Assembly (NCBI RefSeq): GCF_005153485.1
Contig: NZ_CP039740.1
Location: 3,971,001 to 4,035,000 of the forward strand
Direction of reading: 5' to 3'
Origin: Pseudolabrys sp. FHR47
Lineage (GTDB): Bacteria; Pseudomonadota; Alphaproteobacteria; Rhizobiales; Xanthobacteraceae
Length of the DNA stretch: 64,000 nucleotides
Below the pieces are notes generated by a model. That model made no database searches and was not told the DNA's origin. It saw only the letters and a program-made list of their open reading frames with translations. This document shows positions 25,347-35,190 of this stretch, piece by piece. Numbering within the stretch: the stretch's first letter is position 1; every line of letters begins with the position of its first letter. The position numbers were made by a program, and so were the translations under genes.

Positions 25347-26021
25347 TCATTTCTTTTCGGGAGGCTTCAGGTAGGCGAGGACGACCTCGACGATGTGCTC
25401 GCCGCGCCTGTCCAAACGCTTGGGCGCACTCAGGTCTTCGCCGAAGATCACCGACAGGGTGTACCGGTTCTGCATGTAGAAAAAGCCGAGACCGGCGATG
25501 GTGATGTAAAGCTCCGCCGGATCGACGCCCTTGCGGAACAGACCCTGCTTCACCCCGCGCTGCAGCAGCTCCTCGATCATGCCGGTCAGCGGCCGGTGTA
25601 ACGGCCGGATGCTTTGCGACTGCTTCAGATTTTCCGCCCGATTCATGTTCTCCGTGGCGAGCAGGCTCAAGAACTCCGGGTGATCGATGAAATACTGCCA
25701 AGTGAACAGCACCAGCTTGCGCATGCCAGCGACCGGATCGAGCTCCGTCAGGTTCAGCCCGATTTCGGCGGCGCGGATCGCCGAATAGGTTTCCTCGAGA
25801 ACGGCGAGGTAGAGCCCCTGCTTGTCGCCGAAGTAATGGTACAGCATGCGCTTGTTGATGCCGGCGCGCTCCGCGATGGCATCGACCCGGGCGCCGGTGA
25901 GCCCTTTGGCTGTTATCTCTTCGGTGGCGGCACGCAGGATCGCCGCACGCGTGCGCTCGGGATCGCGCGTTGTCGCGTTCGTGCGCAGGCTAGCCCGGCT
26001 TTTCGGCGTTGAGCCTTCCAT
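25347..26021 (-). CDS. TetR family transcriptional regulator
   Basis: A 224-residue protein. The N-terminal TetR helix-turn-helix reads EEITAKGLTGARVDAIAERAG and is followed by INKRMLYHYFGDKQGLYLAVLEE; the ligand-binding half is helical with HPEFLSLLATENMNRAEN. The ATG at 26021 (MEGSTPKSR) is chosen; the very long upstream extension in this frame only shadows the EamA gene. It lies upstream of the Gfo/Idh/MocA gene on the same strand, and a perfect palindrome sits between them, consistent with repression of the catabolic operon. Confidence 0.9.
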   Translation of the reverse strand: MEGSTPKSRASLRTNATTRDPERTRAAILRAATEEITAKGLTGARVDAIAERAGINKRMLYHYFGDKQGLYLAVLEETYSAIRAAEIGLNLTELDPVAGMRKLVLFTWQYFIDHPEFLSLLATENMNRAENLKQSQSIRPLHRPLTGMIEELLQRGVKQGLFRKGVDPAELYITIAGLGFFYMQNRYTLSVIFGEDLSAPKRLDRRGEHIVEVVLAYLKPPEKK

Positions 26022-26086
26022 CGTCCCCTCGGTCGCCGGCACGGCTTCCCTATCTAGCGTAACGCCGGGGGAAGTCCTAGCGCGGC

Positions 26087-27067
26087 CTAAAACGCGGGAA
26101 AATGCCAGCGCCAGCCCAAAAGTGCCGCCAGCGGCGCGGGGAGCGGCAACATCTCGGCCAGCCCGTCGACACTGACCGACAGGGCAACCGCGCCGAGCAA
26201 CGAAATCACCGTGCCGGCGATGATCCGGCCGCCGAAGACCTCGTGGTGCGGATTGAGGATGGCGCCGAAATAGATGCGGAAGATCATCGACAGGCGCTGG
26301 ATCGGCGACACGACCGAGACGGGCGCGACGGCAAGCGCCATGTAGCGGGTCATCTGCGAGATCGCGACCGCGATGCCGGAGATGATGAACCATCGGGCCG
26401 TTGCGGGATCGACGGAGCGGAAGCTCCTCCACTGGCCGGGCAGCAGCAGCGGCAACGCGATGGCGACCGTTGCCGCCAGATAGGAGATGAAGCCCCCGGC
26501 AATGCCGGCGGCGAGGCCCTTGTTGACGAAGGCCATGCCGATCAGGATCGGGCTGATGCCGAAGCCGATCGCCGACAGCAGAGCGAAAAGATAGCCTTCG
26601 CCATAGGCCGGTTCGAACGCTGCGGGCGCGGCGGCCGGCTTCTTGTCGGGCCCCAGAGTCACCGCCGGCCCGGCCACGACGCAGATGATGCCGAGGATGC
26701 GCAGCACCGTCAGCGCCTCGCCGAGCCAGACGATCGCCAGCACCAGCGTAATGATGAGACTGTATTGCTGGATCGGCGCCACCAGATTGGCGCCCATGGC
26801 CTTGGTCGCCCGATAATTGCAGTAGCGCGCCAGCGCGAAATGGATGACGCCGGCGACGACCAGCAGCAGCACGGCGCGGGTATCGAATTCGGCCAAGGCC
26901 GCAAAGCCACCGGTCGGCCACATTGCCAGCAGGAAAAACGGCAGCCCGATCGGCAGACTGATGGCCACGGCCTGCAACACGGTGCCGGTGAGGACCCCGC
27001 GCCGCACCGTAGCGTTGGCATAGGCGAAGGTGACTGCGGAAAGAAGTGCGAGAAGGCCGCCTATCAT
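26087..27067 (-). CDS. EamA/DMT family transporter
   Basis: A 326-residue inner-membrane protein with about ten hydrophobic segments arranged as two EamA repeats (about residues 2-135 and 160-295). The start MIGGLLALLSAVTFAYANATVRRGV is typical of drug/metabolite transporters. Members usually export amino acids, metabolites or toxic compounds; the substrate cannot be inferred. It reads toward the TetR gene with a 65-base gap. Confidence 0.82.
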   Translation of the reverse strand: MIGGLLALLSAVTFAYANATVRRGVLTGTVLQAVAISLPIGLPFFLLAMWPTGGFAALAEFDTRAVLLLVVAGVIHFALARYCNYRATKAMGANLVAPIQQYSLIITLVLAIVWLGEALTVLRILGIICVVAGPAVTLGPDKKPAAAPAAFEPAYGEGYLFALLSAIGFGISPILIGMAFVNKGLAAGIAGGFISYLAATVAIALPLLLPGQWRSFRSVDPATARWFIISGIAVAISQMTRYMALAVAPVSVVSPIQRLSMIFRIYFGAILNPHHEVFGGRIIAGTVISLLGAVALSVSVDGLAEMLPLPAPLAALLGWRWHFPAF

Positions 27068-27081
27068 GGGGCGATCTCTTT

Positions 27082-27190
27082 ACCTCTCCCATAGGGAGAG
27101 GTCGACGCACGAAGTGCGTCGGGTGAGGGGTTACGACCTATGGAATTCACTTGCCCCCTCACCCCAACCCTCTCCCCAGAGGTGAGAGGG
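27082..27190. repeat. Composite palindromic intergenic repeat
   Basis: Contains CTCTCCC-ATA-GGGAGAG, then CGACGCAC-GAA-GTGCGTCG, then GTGAGGGG paired with the later CCCCTCAC, ending in CTCTCCCCAGAGG. This is the widespread Rhizobiales-type repeat seen between genes. It fills most of the gap between the EamA start and the hyuB stop. Confidence 0.8.
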
Positions 27191-27213
27191 AGCGCGCCTG
27201 CGAATGGTGCATA

Positions 27214-29121
27214 CTACGAACAACACCGGCAGTTCATGGCAAACACCATCCGCTCCTCTTCCGTCAGCTTCTCCGGAATTTCGTTGCGCTGCGGCTGCTC
27301 GAACACCATCTGGCTGGGGAACACCGGCGTCGGCGCGATTGGCTCATCGACCGGAAGGCCGGCTTTCTTCATTTCCGCCCGACGCTTTGCTGTGGCGCCC
27401 GGATCAATCGCGCCATCGGCCTTGAACACGGCGCCATAGCTCTTCTCCGCTTCCTCGCGGGTGACATAACCGCACCGCACGTCGTGACCGAGACTGTCGA
27501 GATCGCGCTCCAGCGGCGAACCGTAACCGCCGCCGCCGCCCGAGCGAAGAATGTAGGCGTCGCCGGGCTTGATCACCTGATTGATCGCCTTCCCGTTCGG
27601 GAACAGCGTCTCTTCAGTTGCGCCACCGCGGCTCACCGCCACCGAATTGCCGAAGCCGGACAGGCCACCGAACAGGCCCCACGGCTTGCAGACCACCCGG
27701 TCCATCTGGGAGGAGAAGTTGATTTGGTTGATGGCCTGCATCACCTGTTCGGTACCGAGCCCGCCGCGATATTTGCCTGCGCCGCCGGAATCCGGCCGCA
27801 GGCAATAGCGCTCCACAAGCAGCGGATATTTGGCTTCGACCTGTTCGGACGGACCGTTATGCGTATCGCCGTCGTTCATGGCGATGGTCGCGTTCATGCC
27901 ATCGCTGTTGTGCTTGGCGCCCCAGCCGCCGCCGATGAGACCGCCGAGATAGATGTAGAACGAATTGTCCTTGGCCTTGCGGCCATTGACGCGGCCGACA
28001 ACGAGATCGGCATGATGACCAGCCGCAACCTGATCGGGCATCGCCGGCGCGACCGCCTTGAAGATCGTGTCGACCACCGTCATCGGATAGGTCATCCACA
28101 TGCGCATCGCGGCCGGCTTCACCGCCGACACGACGCTGCCGGGCGGCAGGATAATGTCGAGCGCGCGGAACTGGCCTTCGTTGATCGGCATATCCAGCGG
28201 CGACGTCAGACACTTGAACGCCACCTGGCAGCAGGACATGCCCGCCGTCGCGCCGGAGTTGTAGAAGCCGCCGACCTGCTTCGAGACTTCCGACAGATCG
28301 ACCGACATGCGGTCGCCCTTGATCTCGACCTTGACGCGGATCGGCACGCGCACGCCGACCGATACGCCGTCATCGTCCATGAACGACTCGGCCTCGTAGA
28401 CGCCGTCCGGCATCGCCGCGACGCGCTCGCGCGCAAGGCGTTCGCTCTGATCCATGATGGCGTCGATGGCGCCGAGCACGTCGTCGCGGCCGTATTTGCG
28501 CAGCATTTCGAGGAAGCGCTTCTCACCGGTCTTCACCGCGGCGACCTGGGCGCGGAAATCGCCCATAGCGCGGTCGGCCAGACGCACATTGGTCTTGATG
28601 ATCGAGACAAGCTCGTCGCTGATCACACCCTTGCGGTAGATCTTGACGATCGGCATCTGCAGACCTTCGGAATAGATATCCGTGGTCGAGCCCGACAGAG
28701 TGCCGCCGACATCAGGCCAGTGCGCCATACAGCAGGAGAAACCGACCAGATCGCCGTCGTGGAAGATCGGCACCGTGAAGGTCATGTGGTTGAGATGCGA
28801 GCCGGTGATATAGGCATCGTTGGTCAGCAGGATGTCGCCCGGCTCGATATCGCCCTTGAAATGCGCGATCTTGGCCTTGACCGTCTCGCTCATGCCGCGA
28901 ATGAACATCGGCAGGCCGAGGCCGATCGACACCGTATTGCCCTCGGCGTCGAACAGGCCGACCGTGAAGTCGAGCGCCTCGTAGATGATCATGTTGTAGG
29001 CGGTGCGCATCAGGTTGGTCTTCATCTCCTCCGTGGTGGCGATGAGACCGTTGCGCACGATTTCGGTAACGACCGGGTCGACGGTGGTGCGGGCCGCGCC
29101 CTTCTTGGTGATGGCGTCCAT
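27214..29121 (-). CDS. hyuB: Hydantoinase B / oxoprolinase family subunit
   Basis: A 635-residue protein with HyuB blocks: IVRNGLIATTEEMKTNLMRT near residue 24, GDILLTNDAYITGSHLNHMT near residue 100, and GGGYGSPLERD near the C-terminus. With HyuA it forms an ATP-dependent amidohydrolase of the N-methylhydantoinase / 5-oxoprolinase group, or a related carboxylase, opening a lactam or hydantoin ring. An unusual tail ends in a short Cys-rich motif (NCRCCS), of unknown meaning. It starts two bases after the hyuA stop codon. Confidence 0.9.
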   Translation of the reverse strand: MDAITKKGAARTTVDPVVTEIVRNGLIATTEEMKTNLMRTAYNMIIYEALDFTVGLFDAEGNTVSIGLGLPMFIRGMSETVKAKIAHFKGDIEPGDILLTNDAYITGSHLNHMTFTVPIFHDGDLVGFSCCMAHWPDVGGTLSGSTTDIYSEGLQMPIVKIYRKGVISDELVSIIKTNVRLADRAMGDFRAQVAAVKTGEKRFLEMLRKYGRDDVLGAIDAIMDQSERLARERVAAMPDGVYEAESFMDDDGVSVGVRVPIRVKVEIKGDRMSVDLSEVSKQVGGFYNSGATAGMSCCQVAFKCLTSPLDMPINEGQFRALDIILPPGSVVSAVKPAAMRMWMTYPMTVVDTIFKAVAPAMPDQVAAGHHADLVVGRVNGRKAKDNSFYIYLGGLIGGGWGAKHNSDGMNATIAMNDGDTHNGPSEQVEAKYPLLVERYCLRPDSGGAGKYRGGLGTEQVMQAINQINFSSQMDRVVCKPWGLFGGLSGFGNSVAVSRGGATEETLFPNGKAINQVIKPGDAYILRSGGGGGYGSPLERDLDSLGHDVRCGYVTREEAEKSYGAVFKADGAIDPGATAKRRAEMKKAGLPVDEPIAPTPVFPSQMVFEQPQRNEIPEKLTEEERMVFAMNCRCCS

Positions 29122-29123
29122 GA

Positions 29124-31199
29124 TCAGGCCCTTCCGATTTCGATATGCAGATTGCCGAAGGCATCGACTTCGACCTTATCCTGCGGATGCACGACAGTGG
29201 TCGAGGCATGCTCTTCGATCAGTGCCGGACCGTTGATGCGGTTGCCGGCGGCCAGTTTGGCGCGGTCATAGGTCGGCGTATCGACCATGCCGACGCCCGA
29301 ATAATAGACCGGGCGATTGCCGCGGAACGCGGCCTCTGGCGAAGCGCCGCCATCGGCGAGCGTCTCGCGCTCCGGCTTCTTCATCAGGCCGACGGTGGCC
29401 GAGCGCAGCGAGACGATCTCAGCCTTTTCCTCGGCATTGTGATAGCCGTAACGGGTTTCGTGCACGGCATCGAACATCTTCTTGATGCCGTCACGATCCT
29501 TGTTGCGGAACAGCTCCATCGGGATATCGACGGTGACCGCATGTTCCTGCCCGACATAACGCATGTCGGCGCCGCGCAGCGAGACGGTGTCCACAGTCAT
29601 GCCACGGCTGCGTTCGAGATCCTCCGCACCCGCCTTCTCCATCGCCTGATAAAGCGCTTCCATCTCGTCGAAGGAAACGTCGGCAAAAGGTTTGAACCAG
29701 GTATTGACGAGATCGCGGCGCAGATCGGCGAATAGCATGCCGTAGGCCGAGAAGTGGCCCGGCGCGAACGGAATGATGAGTCTGCCGATGCGCAATTCGC
29801 GCGCGATCATGGCGGCGTGCAGCGGACCGGCACCGCCATAGGCGATCATCGCGAAGTCGGCGGCATCGAGGCCACGTTCCGTCGTGACCCAACGCACCAT
29901 GTGCGACATCTTGGTCACAGCCACGCGTAGAATGCCGTCGGCGGCCTCCAGCGTGCCGAGACCGAGCGGCTTGCCGATCTTCTGTTCGATCGCCCTCTTC
30001 GCGCCGCCGAGATCGAGCTTCATCTCGCCGCCGAGGAAACGGTCCGGCGCCAGGCGGCCGAGCGCGAGATTGCAATCGGTCACGGTCGGCTCGGTGCCGC
30101 CGAGGCCGTAACACACCGGGCCGGGCGATGAGCCGGCGCTCTCCGGCCCGACGCGTAGGGCGCCGGCTTCGATCCGCGCGATCGAACCGCCGCCGGTGCC
30201 GACTTCCTGAATGTCGATCATGGGAATCTGCAAGGGCAGGCCCGAGGCGTAACCGCCGACGATCTGGCCGCCAGTCATCAGCACGTCGCCCTGATAGATG
30301 ACGCCGGCTTTTGCCGTGGTACCGCCCATGTCGAAGGCAATGGCGTTCTTCATGCCGATCTGGTCGCACAGCACCTTGGAGCCGATGACGCCTGCCGCCG
30401 GACCGGATTCCAGCATGCGGATGCAGGACTGCTGAGCCTCTTCGATATCAAAGAGCCCGCCGGTCGATTGCACCACCAGGAAGGTGCCGGTGAAACCGGT
30501 TTCGCCGAGATGCTTGTCCATCTCGCCGAGATACGTGCGCACCCGCGGGCCGACATAGGCATTGGCCGCCGTGGTGGAGGTGCGCTCATACTCGCGATAT
30601 TCCTGCGACAGTTCGTGCGAGGCCGTGACGAACAGATCGGGGAACGCCTTCTCGACAATCTCTTTGGCACGCTTTTCGTGCGCCGAGTTGCGATAGGAGT
30701 GCAGGAACAGGATGGCGACCGCCTTGATGCCTTTCTTCACGGCTTCCGCCACCGTATCGAGCACCTGTTGCTCGTCGAGCGGGATGAGCACGCGGCCCTG
30801 CGCATCGCAGCGCTCGCGGATGTCGAAACGCAAGTCGCGGTCGATCAACGGCTTGTGCTTCTGGAAGAACAGGTTGTAGGCCTCGGGGCGATTGACGCGG
30901 CCGATTTCGTAAATGTCGCGGAAGCCCTGCGTGGTCAGCAGCGCACATTCCGCGCCGGTGCGCTCGAGAATGGTGTTGATCGCCACCGTGGTACCGTGAA
31001 GGAACAATTGCGCCTGCGGGAACGACGCGCCCGCCTTCTCGACACCTGTCTCGATGCCGGTCACCAGACGCTGATGCGTGGTCAGCGTCTTGCCGAGCAT
31101 CAGCTTGCCGGTCGGCTCATCGAAGGCCGCAACGTCGGTGAAGGTCCCGCCGACGTCGGCGGACAGTCGCAAGCGATTTTGAACTAACTTCGCATCCAC
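29124..31199 (-). CDS. hyuA: Hydantoinase A / oxoprolinase family subunit
   Basis: A 691-residue protein beginning with the ASKHA-type phosphate-binding motif [18 protein letters not shown]. Later blocks are [19 protein letters not shown], the second phosphate motif [14 protein letters not shown] and [12 protein letters not shown], all standard for HyuA. It provides the ATP-using half of the amidohydrolase. The start codon is GTG at 31199 with GGAGTAG upstream. Substrate choice (hydantoin, 5-oxoproline or another lactam) cannot be fixed from sequence. Confidence 0.92.
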   Translation of the reverse strand: MDAKLVQNRLRLSADVGGTFTDVAAFDEPTGKLMLGKTLTTHQRLVTGIETGVEKAGASFPQAQLFLHGTTVAINTILERTGAECALLTTQGFRDIYEIGRVNRPEAYNLFFQKHKPLIDRDLRFDIRERCDAQGRVLIPLDEQQVLDTVAEAVKKGIKAVAILFLHSYRNSAHEKRAKEIVEKAFPDLFVTASHELSQEYREYERTSTTAANAYVGPRVRTYLGEMDKHLGETGFTGTFLVVQSTGGLFDIEEAQQSCIRMLESGPAAGVIGSKVLCDQIGMKNAIAFDMGGTTAKAGVIYQGDVLMTGGQIVGGYASGLPLQIPMIDIQEVGTGGGSIARIEAGALRVGPESAGSSPGPVCYGLGGTEPTVTDCNLALGRLAPDRFLGGEMKLDLGGAKRAIEQKIGKPLGLGTLEAADGILRVAVTKMSHMVRWVTTERGLDAADFAMIAYGGAGPLHAAMIARELRIGRLIIPFAPGHFSAYGMLFADLRRDLVNTWFKPFADVSFDEMEALYQAMEKAGAEDLERSRGMTVDTVSLRGADMRYVGQEHAVTVDIPMELFRNKDRDGIKKMFDAVHETRYGYHNAEEKAEIVSLRSATVGLMKKPERETLADGGASPEAAFRGNRPVYYSGVGMVDTPTYDRAKLAAGNRINGPALIEEHASTTVVHPQDKVEVDAFGNLHIEIGRA

Positions 31200-31221
31200 G
31201 TTTAGCTACTCCACTTCGGTC

Positions 31222-31998
31222 TTATGGCGTCATCAGGCTTTCGGCCCGAAGATCGGTGATGAAACTGTGCGCGGCGGCATGCACGATGAAGAGCGGCAGC
31301 TTGGCTGCCTCCGCCGCCGATTGCGGCGTCACACCGCAAGCCCAGAACAGCGCGGTCTTGTCCTTCGGCATCGGTCCGACCGGACCGCCGAATATGGGAT
31401 TGTCGATATCGGCGCCGATGCCGGCCGGATCGCCGATATGGATTGGGGCGCCGTGATTGAAGGGAAAGCGCGCCGAGACCTGCGTCGCGACGATGGCCTG
31501 CTGCGGCGTCAGCCAGCGCATGGTGACGAACAGATCGCCCTTGAAGGGACCGGCCGGCTCGGTCGGCTGGTTGGTGCGCAGCACCCAGCGGTCCCTGTCG
31601 GTCGGCACGCCCGCGCGCTCGAAGGCGTCATCGAAGGTGATGCCGGAGCCGATCAGGAACGACACCAGGTCGTCCCGCCACAGGTCCGAGATGTCGGTGC
31701 GGTCACCCTGGCGTTCGCCGTCGACGAAAATTGTGTAGCGCGCGCAATCGGTTCGCAGGTCCGCGGTCGGCGCCAGCCTGCGCGGCACCGGATCGCCGGC
31801 CTCCAGCACCTCCAGGACCGGACAGGCGCGCTGGTTGCGCTGGCAATAGAGCATGAAGTCGAAGGCATAGGCCTTCGGCATGATGGCGAGATTGCACTGG
31901 ACGAAGCCATGCGCCATGCCGCGGCTCGAGCCCGTATAGCGGCCGGCGCGAATGTCGGCACGCACGCGCTGGCTTTCGAGGAGTGCGTCGGTCTTCAT
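31222..31998 (-). CDS. DUF1445 (YcsI family) putative hydro-lyase
   Basis: A 258-residue protein of the DUF1445/YcsI family: RAGRYTGSSRGMAHGFVQCN near the N-terminus, then FMLYCQRNQRACPVLEVLE, and APIHIGDPAGIGADID and FWACGVTPQSA in the C-terminal half. The eukaryotic D-glutamate cyclase DGLUCY contains a region of this family, and its product 5-oxoproline is a known substrate type for HyuA/HyuB-like enzymes. This makes a functional link with the two downstream genes attractive but unproven. Its ATG overlaps the stop of the upstream propeller gene. Confidence 0.85.
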   Translation of the reverse strand: MKTDALLESQRVRADIRAGRYTGSSRGMAHGFVQCNLAIMPKAYAFDFMLYCQRNQRACPVLEVLEAGDPVPRRLAPTADLRTDCARYTIFVDGERQGDRTDISDLWRDDLVSFLIGSGITFDDAFERAGVPTDRDRWVLRTNQPTEPAGPFKGDLFVTMRWLTPQQAIVATQVSARFPFNHGAPIHIGDPAGIGADIDNPIFGGPVGPMPKDKTALFWACGVTPQSAAEAAKLPLFIVHAAAHSFITDLRAESLMTP

Positions 31999-33080
31999 AA
32001 CGCGCCTCCCTCGAGTTCGACCTCGTAGAGCTGCGCGAAGCCGGTCCTGTCGGACGTAAAGACCACGCGCGTGCCATCCGGCGAGAAACGCGGATGCGGA
32101 TGGGTATGCTGACGCGCTTCGACCGCGACCGGGCCGTCATTGTATGGAAACGGATGCGCCCAGTGCGCGCCCTCAGAGGTCGCCTCGCTAACGCACAGGA
32201 ACTGCGGATCGCCGTCGAGCGGGATGATGTGCAATCCCTTGTCGGGGAAGTTCGTGTCGCAAACAAAGCGCGTGCCGCTCGAATCCGGCGCCGCATGCCA
32301 GGCCGGGAAATGGTTGAGCCAGTGCGCTTCGCCGGTGCCGATATCGATGAGGCGCATGCCGCGCGGCCAGTCGATGAAAGCAATCGCCTTCTTGCCCGGC
32401 AGCCAGACCTCGTGTGTCACCCATTGCATCCGATCTTCGCGGCTATAGACGCGCTTGTTGACGCCGTCGCGGGTAACGGTCCAGACGCGGTCGGTCAGCG
32501 GGCCGGCATAGAGAATGAGGTTGTCATCGTCCGGACAGAATTGCGGATGGCCGATGGTGTCCCGTTCCAGGATGACATCGCTCTTGCCGGTCTCGGTATC
32601 GATGCAGATGAAGCGCGACACCTTTCCCGATTTCACCGGGATTGCCCACCAGCGGCCGTTCGCCGAGAGCGCCGTGGTGCCCATGGCGGCGCCGACCATG
32701 CCCTTCTCGCGCATTTCGATGGCGCCGAAATCGGCGAGCTGCGTTTCGCTGAAATCGGAGAGATCGGCGCACCAGGCACCGGTGCCCGCAACGTAATAGA
32801 CGGAGCGGCCATCCGGCGCGGGATAGACCGACCATTCGGCGAGGTCGTCGCGGTCGGTGACCTGCACGATTTCGCCCACAGCGCGGTCCTCGTAATAAAT
32901 CTGCGGTCTGCCGGTGCGATGCGACACGAAGAACAGCTTCGTGCAGGCCCGGTCATAGGCCGGCACGAAGAAGAACGGATGGTGATGAATGCTCGGGTGA
33001 TCGGTCACCTGACGCACCTTCCGCCTTGAGCGCGCGTCGATGTCGATACGCGATCCTGTTCTGTCGCGACTCCCCTTCAA
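31995..33080 (-). CDS. Oligogalacturonate lyase-like (PL22) beta-propeller protein
   Basis: About 361 residues. His-containing blade motifs match the oligogalacturonate lyase / TolB-like propeller family: GHPQFCPDDDNLI, VTHEVWLPG, HAAPDSSGTRFVCD and the C-terminal HTHPHPRFSPDGTRVVFTSD. The frame is open back to 33152, inside the TRAP permease gene, so the TTG at 33080, nine bases after GAGGG and just past the permease stop, is taken as the start. No signal peptide is visible, so it is probably cytoplasmic as for known OGLs. Whether it acts on unsaturated pectin fragments here is uncertain, since no other pectin gene is near. Confidence 0.75.
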   Translation of the reverse strand: MKGSRDRTGSRIDIDARSRRKVRQVTDHPSIHHHPFFFVPAYDRACTKLFFVSHRTGRPQIYYEDRAVGEIVQVTDRDDLAEWSVYPAPDGRSVYYVAGTGAWCADLSDFSETQLADFGAIEMREKGMVGAAMGTTALSANGRWWAIPVKSGKVSRFICIDTETGKSDVILERDTIGHPQFCPDDDNLILYAGPLTDRVWTVTRDGVNKRVYSREDRMQWVTHEVWLPGKKAIAFIDWPRGMRLIDIGTGEAHWLNHFPAWHAAPDSSGTRFVCDTNFPDKGLHIIPLDGDPQFLCVSEATSEGAHWAHPFPYNDGPVAVEARQHTHPHPRFSPDGTRVVFTSDRTGFAQLYEVELEGGAL

Positions 33081-33084
33081 CGTC

Positions 33085-35049
33085 TCAGCCCTCGATTGAC
33101 GTCGGCTGCGACACGCGTGGCTGCGGCGCGCCGCCGGGCATGAGCGAGCCAAAGCTCACCGCCGGATAGCGCCAATTGAGCGCCAGGAAGACAACGCCGA
33201 CGCCGTTGCCGGCCAACCACAGCGCCGAGCCGGTCGGCGCGATGATGGCGGCGACGCCGCAGATCATCAGCAGGATGCGGTCCGGCCAGGTCAGGTCGCG
33301 GCGGAAATAGCCGGTGAGTCCGACCGCCCATAGTCCCGTCGGGATGAACAGTCCGAGCGACGCGATCAACACACCGGCGAGCGGCCCCTGGAACAGGAGG
33401 GCGCTGTCGGCGACGAAGGCGAACGGGATGAGGAAGGCGACAAAGCTCATCTGGAACGCGATCCAGCCCGTCGTCCAGGCGCTGGTGCGCGCGATGCCCG
33501 CCGCCGCATAAGCGGCCAGCGCCACCGGCGGCGTCACCATCGACAGCACGCAGTAATACATGACGAAGAAATGCGCGGTGAGCTGCGGCACGCCGAGCTT
33601 CTGCAAGGCGGGCGCGTAAAGCACGGCGCCGATGATGTAGGCCGCCACCGTTGGCAGACCCATGCCCATGATGATGCAGCCGGCAATGATCAACAGCAGC
33701 GAACCGGCCAGTGTGCCGCCGCCGACCGAGATAAGGCCGGAGGAGAACTTGAGCGCGAGGTTTGACTGGATGGCGATGGCGATGATGATGCCGATGGCGC
33801 CGATCGGCACCGCGATCTCGGCGGCCTGGCGGCCGGTATCGCGGATCATCTCCAGCACCTGGCGCGGGTTGATCCAGTCCTGCCGGCGGATGAAGGCGAC
33901 CGGGAAGCACGACACAGTGGCGTACATGGCGGACGTCTGCGCCGAATATCCCATCATCATGCAGCCGATCAGCACGATCGGCGGCAGCAGCAGATGCAGC
34001 CGCGGCAGCACCGGATCGACATTGTCGACCGCCTCGGCCGGCAGCGTACCGGTGCCGGTCTTGCGCGCGTTGAGGTCGACTAGCATGTACAGCGCGACGT
34101 AATAGGCAACCGCGGGAATGACGCCGGCGAGCGCGATCTGCGCGTAAGGAATGCCGATCAGTTCGGCCATGACGAAGGCGGCGACGCCCATCACGGGCGG
34201 CATCAATTGACCGCCGGTCGAAGCAATGGCTTCCGTGGCGGCGGCGCGGTTGCCTTCGACGCCGGACTTGCGCATCAGCGGAATTGTAAAAACACCGACC
34301 GCAGCGACGTTGGCCACCGCGCTGCCGGAGATCGTGCCCATCAGGCTGGAGCCGACCACAGCGACCTTCTGGCTGCCGCCGGTAGCACGGCCAACCATGC
34401 GGATGGCGAGATCGATGAATAATTTTCCACCGCCGATGGCGGCATAAACAACGCCGAAGGCGATGAAGTAGAAGACGAAGGTGACAGACGTCTCGGTGGT
34501 GACGCCGAGGACACCGCTGGTCGTCAACAGAAGGATTTCGACATATTCCTCCAGGCCGAAGCCGCGGAAGCCGCCGACCGGCAGCACATAAGCGAAGGCG
34601 CCGTAAGCGAGGAAGCCGAGGATGACCCAGACCAGGATCATGCCCGTGGTGCGGCGCACGCCTTCGATGAGCAGTGCGACGAAGAGGATGCCGAAGAAGA
34701 GATCCTGAAAGAAAACCGGATCGACGTTCTCGATGCGCTGCTCAATGCGCGGCAGCGACAGCCAGTAATAGACGGCGAAGCCGATGGTGCCGGCAATCGC
34801 AATGAAGTCGATGCCACGGGTCAGCCACTTGGGCAGCGTCGGCAGATCGAGTGGCCGCCAGAGGAACACCAGCAGTAGCGCCAGCAAGAGATGGATCGGC
34901 CGTTGCACCAAAGGCGGCTGCGGATGCATCAGAATGTAGTACTGGAACACGACGAGGACGAGGCCAACCCAGAGGCGCACGTCCATGAGCGCGCGCCAGC
35001 CTGCTCGCATCGGTTGCGAGACGTTCATTTCGTCGTGTGAATTGTCCAT
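33085..35049 (-). CDS. TRAP transporter fused permease (4TM/12TM, TAXI type)
   Basis: A 654-residue inner-membrane protein in which a DctQ-like four-helix part (about residues 20-160) is fused to a DctM-like 12-helix part. It shows GSSLMGTISGSAVANVAAVG, ASTGGQLMPPVMGVAAFVMAEL and GMGLPTVAAYIIGAVLYAPAL, the usual DctM signatures. Such fusions work with TAXI binding proteins to import organic acids using an ion gradient. The paired binding protein is encoded 141 bases upstream. The start at 35049 is used; an internal Met at residue 8 is possible. Confidence 0.92.
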   Translation of the reverse strand: MDNSHDEMNVSQPMRAGWRALMDVRLWVGLVLVVFQYYILMHPQPPLVQRPIHLLLALLLVFLWRPLDLPTLPKWLTRGIDFIAIAGTIGFAVYYWLSLPRIEQRIENVDPVFFQDLFFGILFVALLIEGVRRTTGMILVWVILGFLAYGAFAYVLPVGGFRGFGLEEYVEILLLTTSGVLGVTTETSVTFVFYFIAFGVVYAAIGGGKLFIDLAIRMVGRATGGSQKVAVVGSSLMGTISGSAVANVAAVGVFTIPLMRKSGVEGNRAAATEAIASTGGQLMPPVMGVAAFVMAELIGIPYAQIALAGVIPAVAYYVALYMLVDLNARKTGTGTLPAEAVDNVDPVLPRLHLLLPPIVLIGCMMMGYSAQTSAMYATVSCFPVAFIRRQDWINPRQVLEMIRDTGRQAAEIAVPIGAIGIIIAIAIQSNLALKFSSGLISVGGGTLAGSLLLIIAGCIIMGMGLPTVAAYIIGAVLYAPALQKLGVPQLTAHFFVMYYCVLSMVTPPVALAAYAAAGIARTSAWTTGWIAFQMSFVAFLIPFAFVADSALLFQGPLAGVLIASLGLFIPTGLWAVGLTGYFRRDLTWPDRILLMICGVAAIIAPTGSALWLAGNGVGVVFLALNWRYPAVSFGSLMPGGAPQPRVSQPTSIEG

Positions 35050-35138
35050 GATGGCGTGTCCGGGTGCGGCCGCTCGAGCGTGCGTCGTGTTGTCTATTTC
35101 GGAGGGCCGCGTCTGAGGTCGGCCATGTCTGAATTGCG

Positions 35139-35167
35139 GGCCGGCGATGCGTCAGGCTTCGCCGGCC
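35139..35167 (-). terminator. Hairpin between the TAXI binding-protein and TRAP permease genes
   Basis: A perfect 9-bp stem (GGCCGGCGA / TCGCCGGCC) with an 11-base loop lies 24 bases after the binding-protein stop codon. There is no T-run, so an RNA-stabilising or processing role is as likely as termination. Confidence 0.5.
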
Positions 35168-35190
35168 GCGCTTGTCGCAGCGTCAGGGCG

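Noticed and set aside
25347..27110. A single 587-residue protein across the TetR and EamA region
   Set aside because: Only the last 224 residues match a family (TetR); the upstream part is an out-of-frame shadow of the EamA gene.
27151..29271. A 706-residue plus-strand open frame antisense to hyuB
   Set aside because: It is rich in His, Arg and Asp, has no recognisable domain, and is a shadow of the high-GC third codon positions of hyuB, which matches its family throughout.
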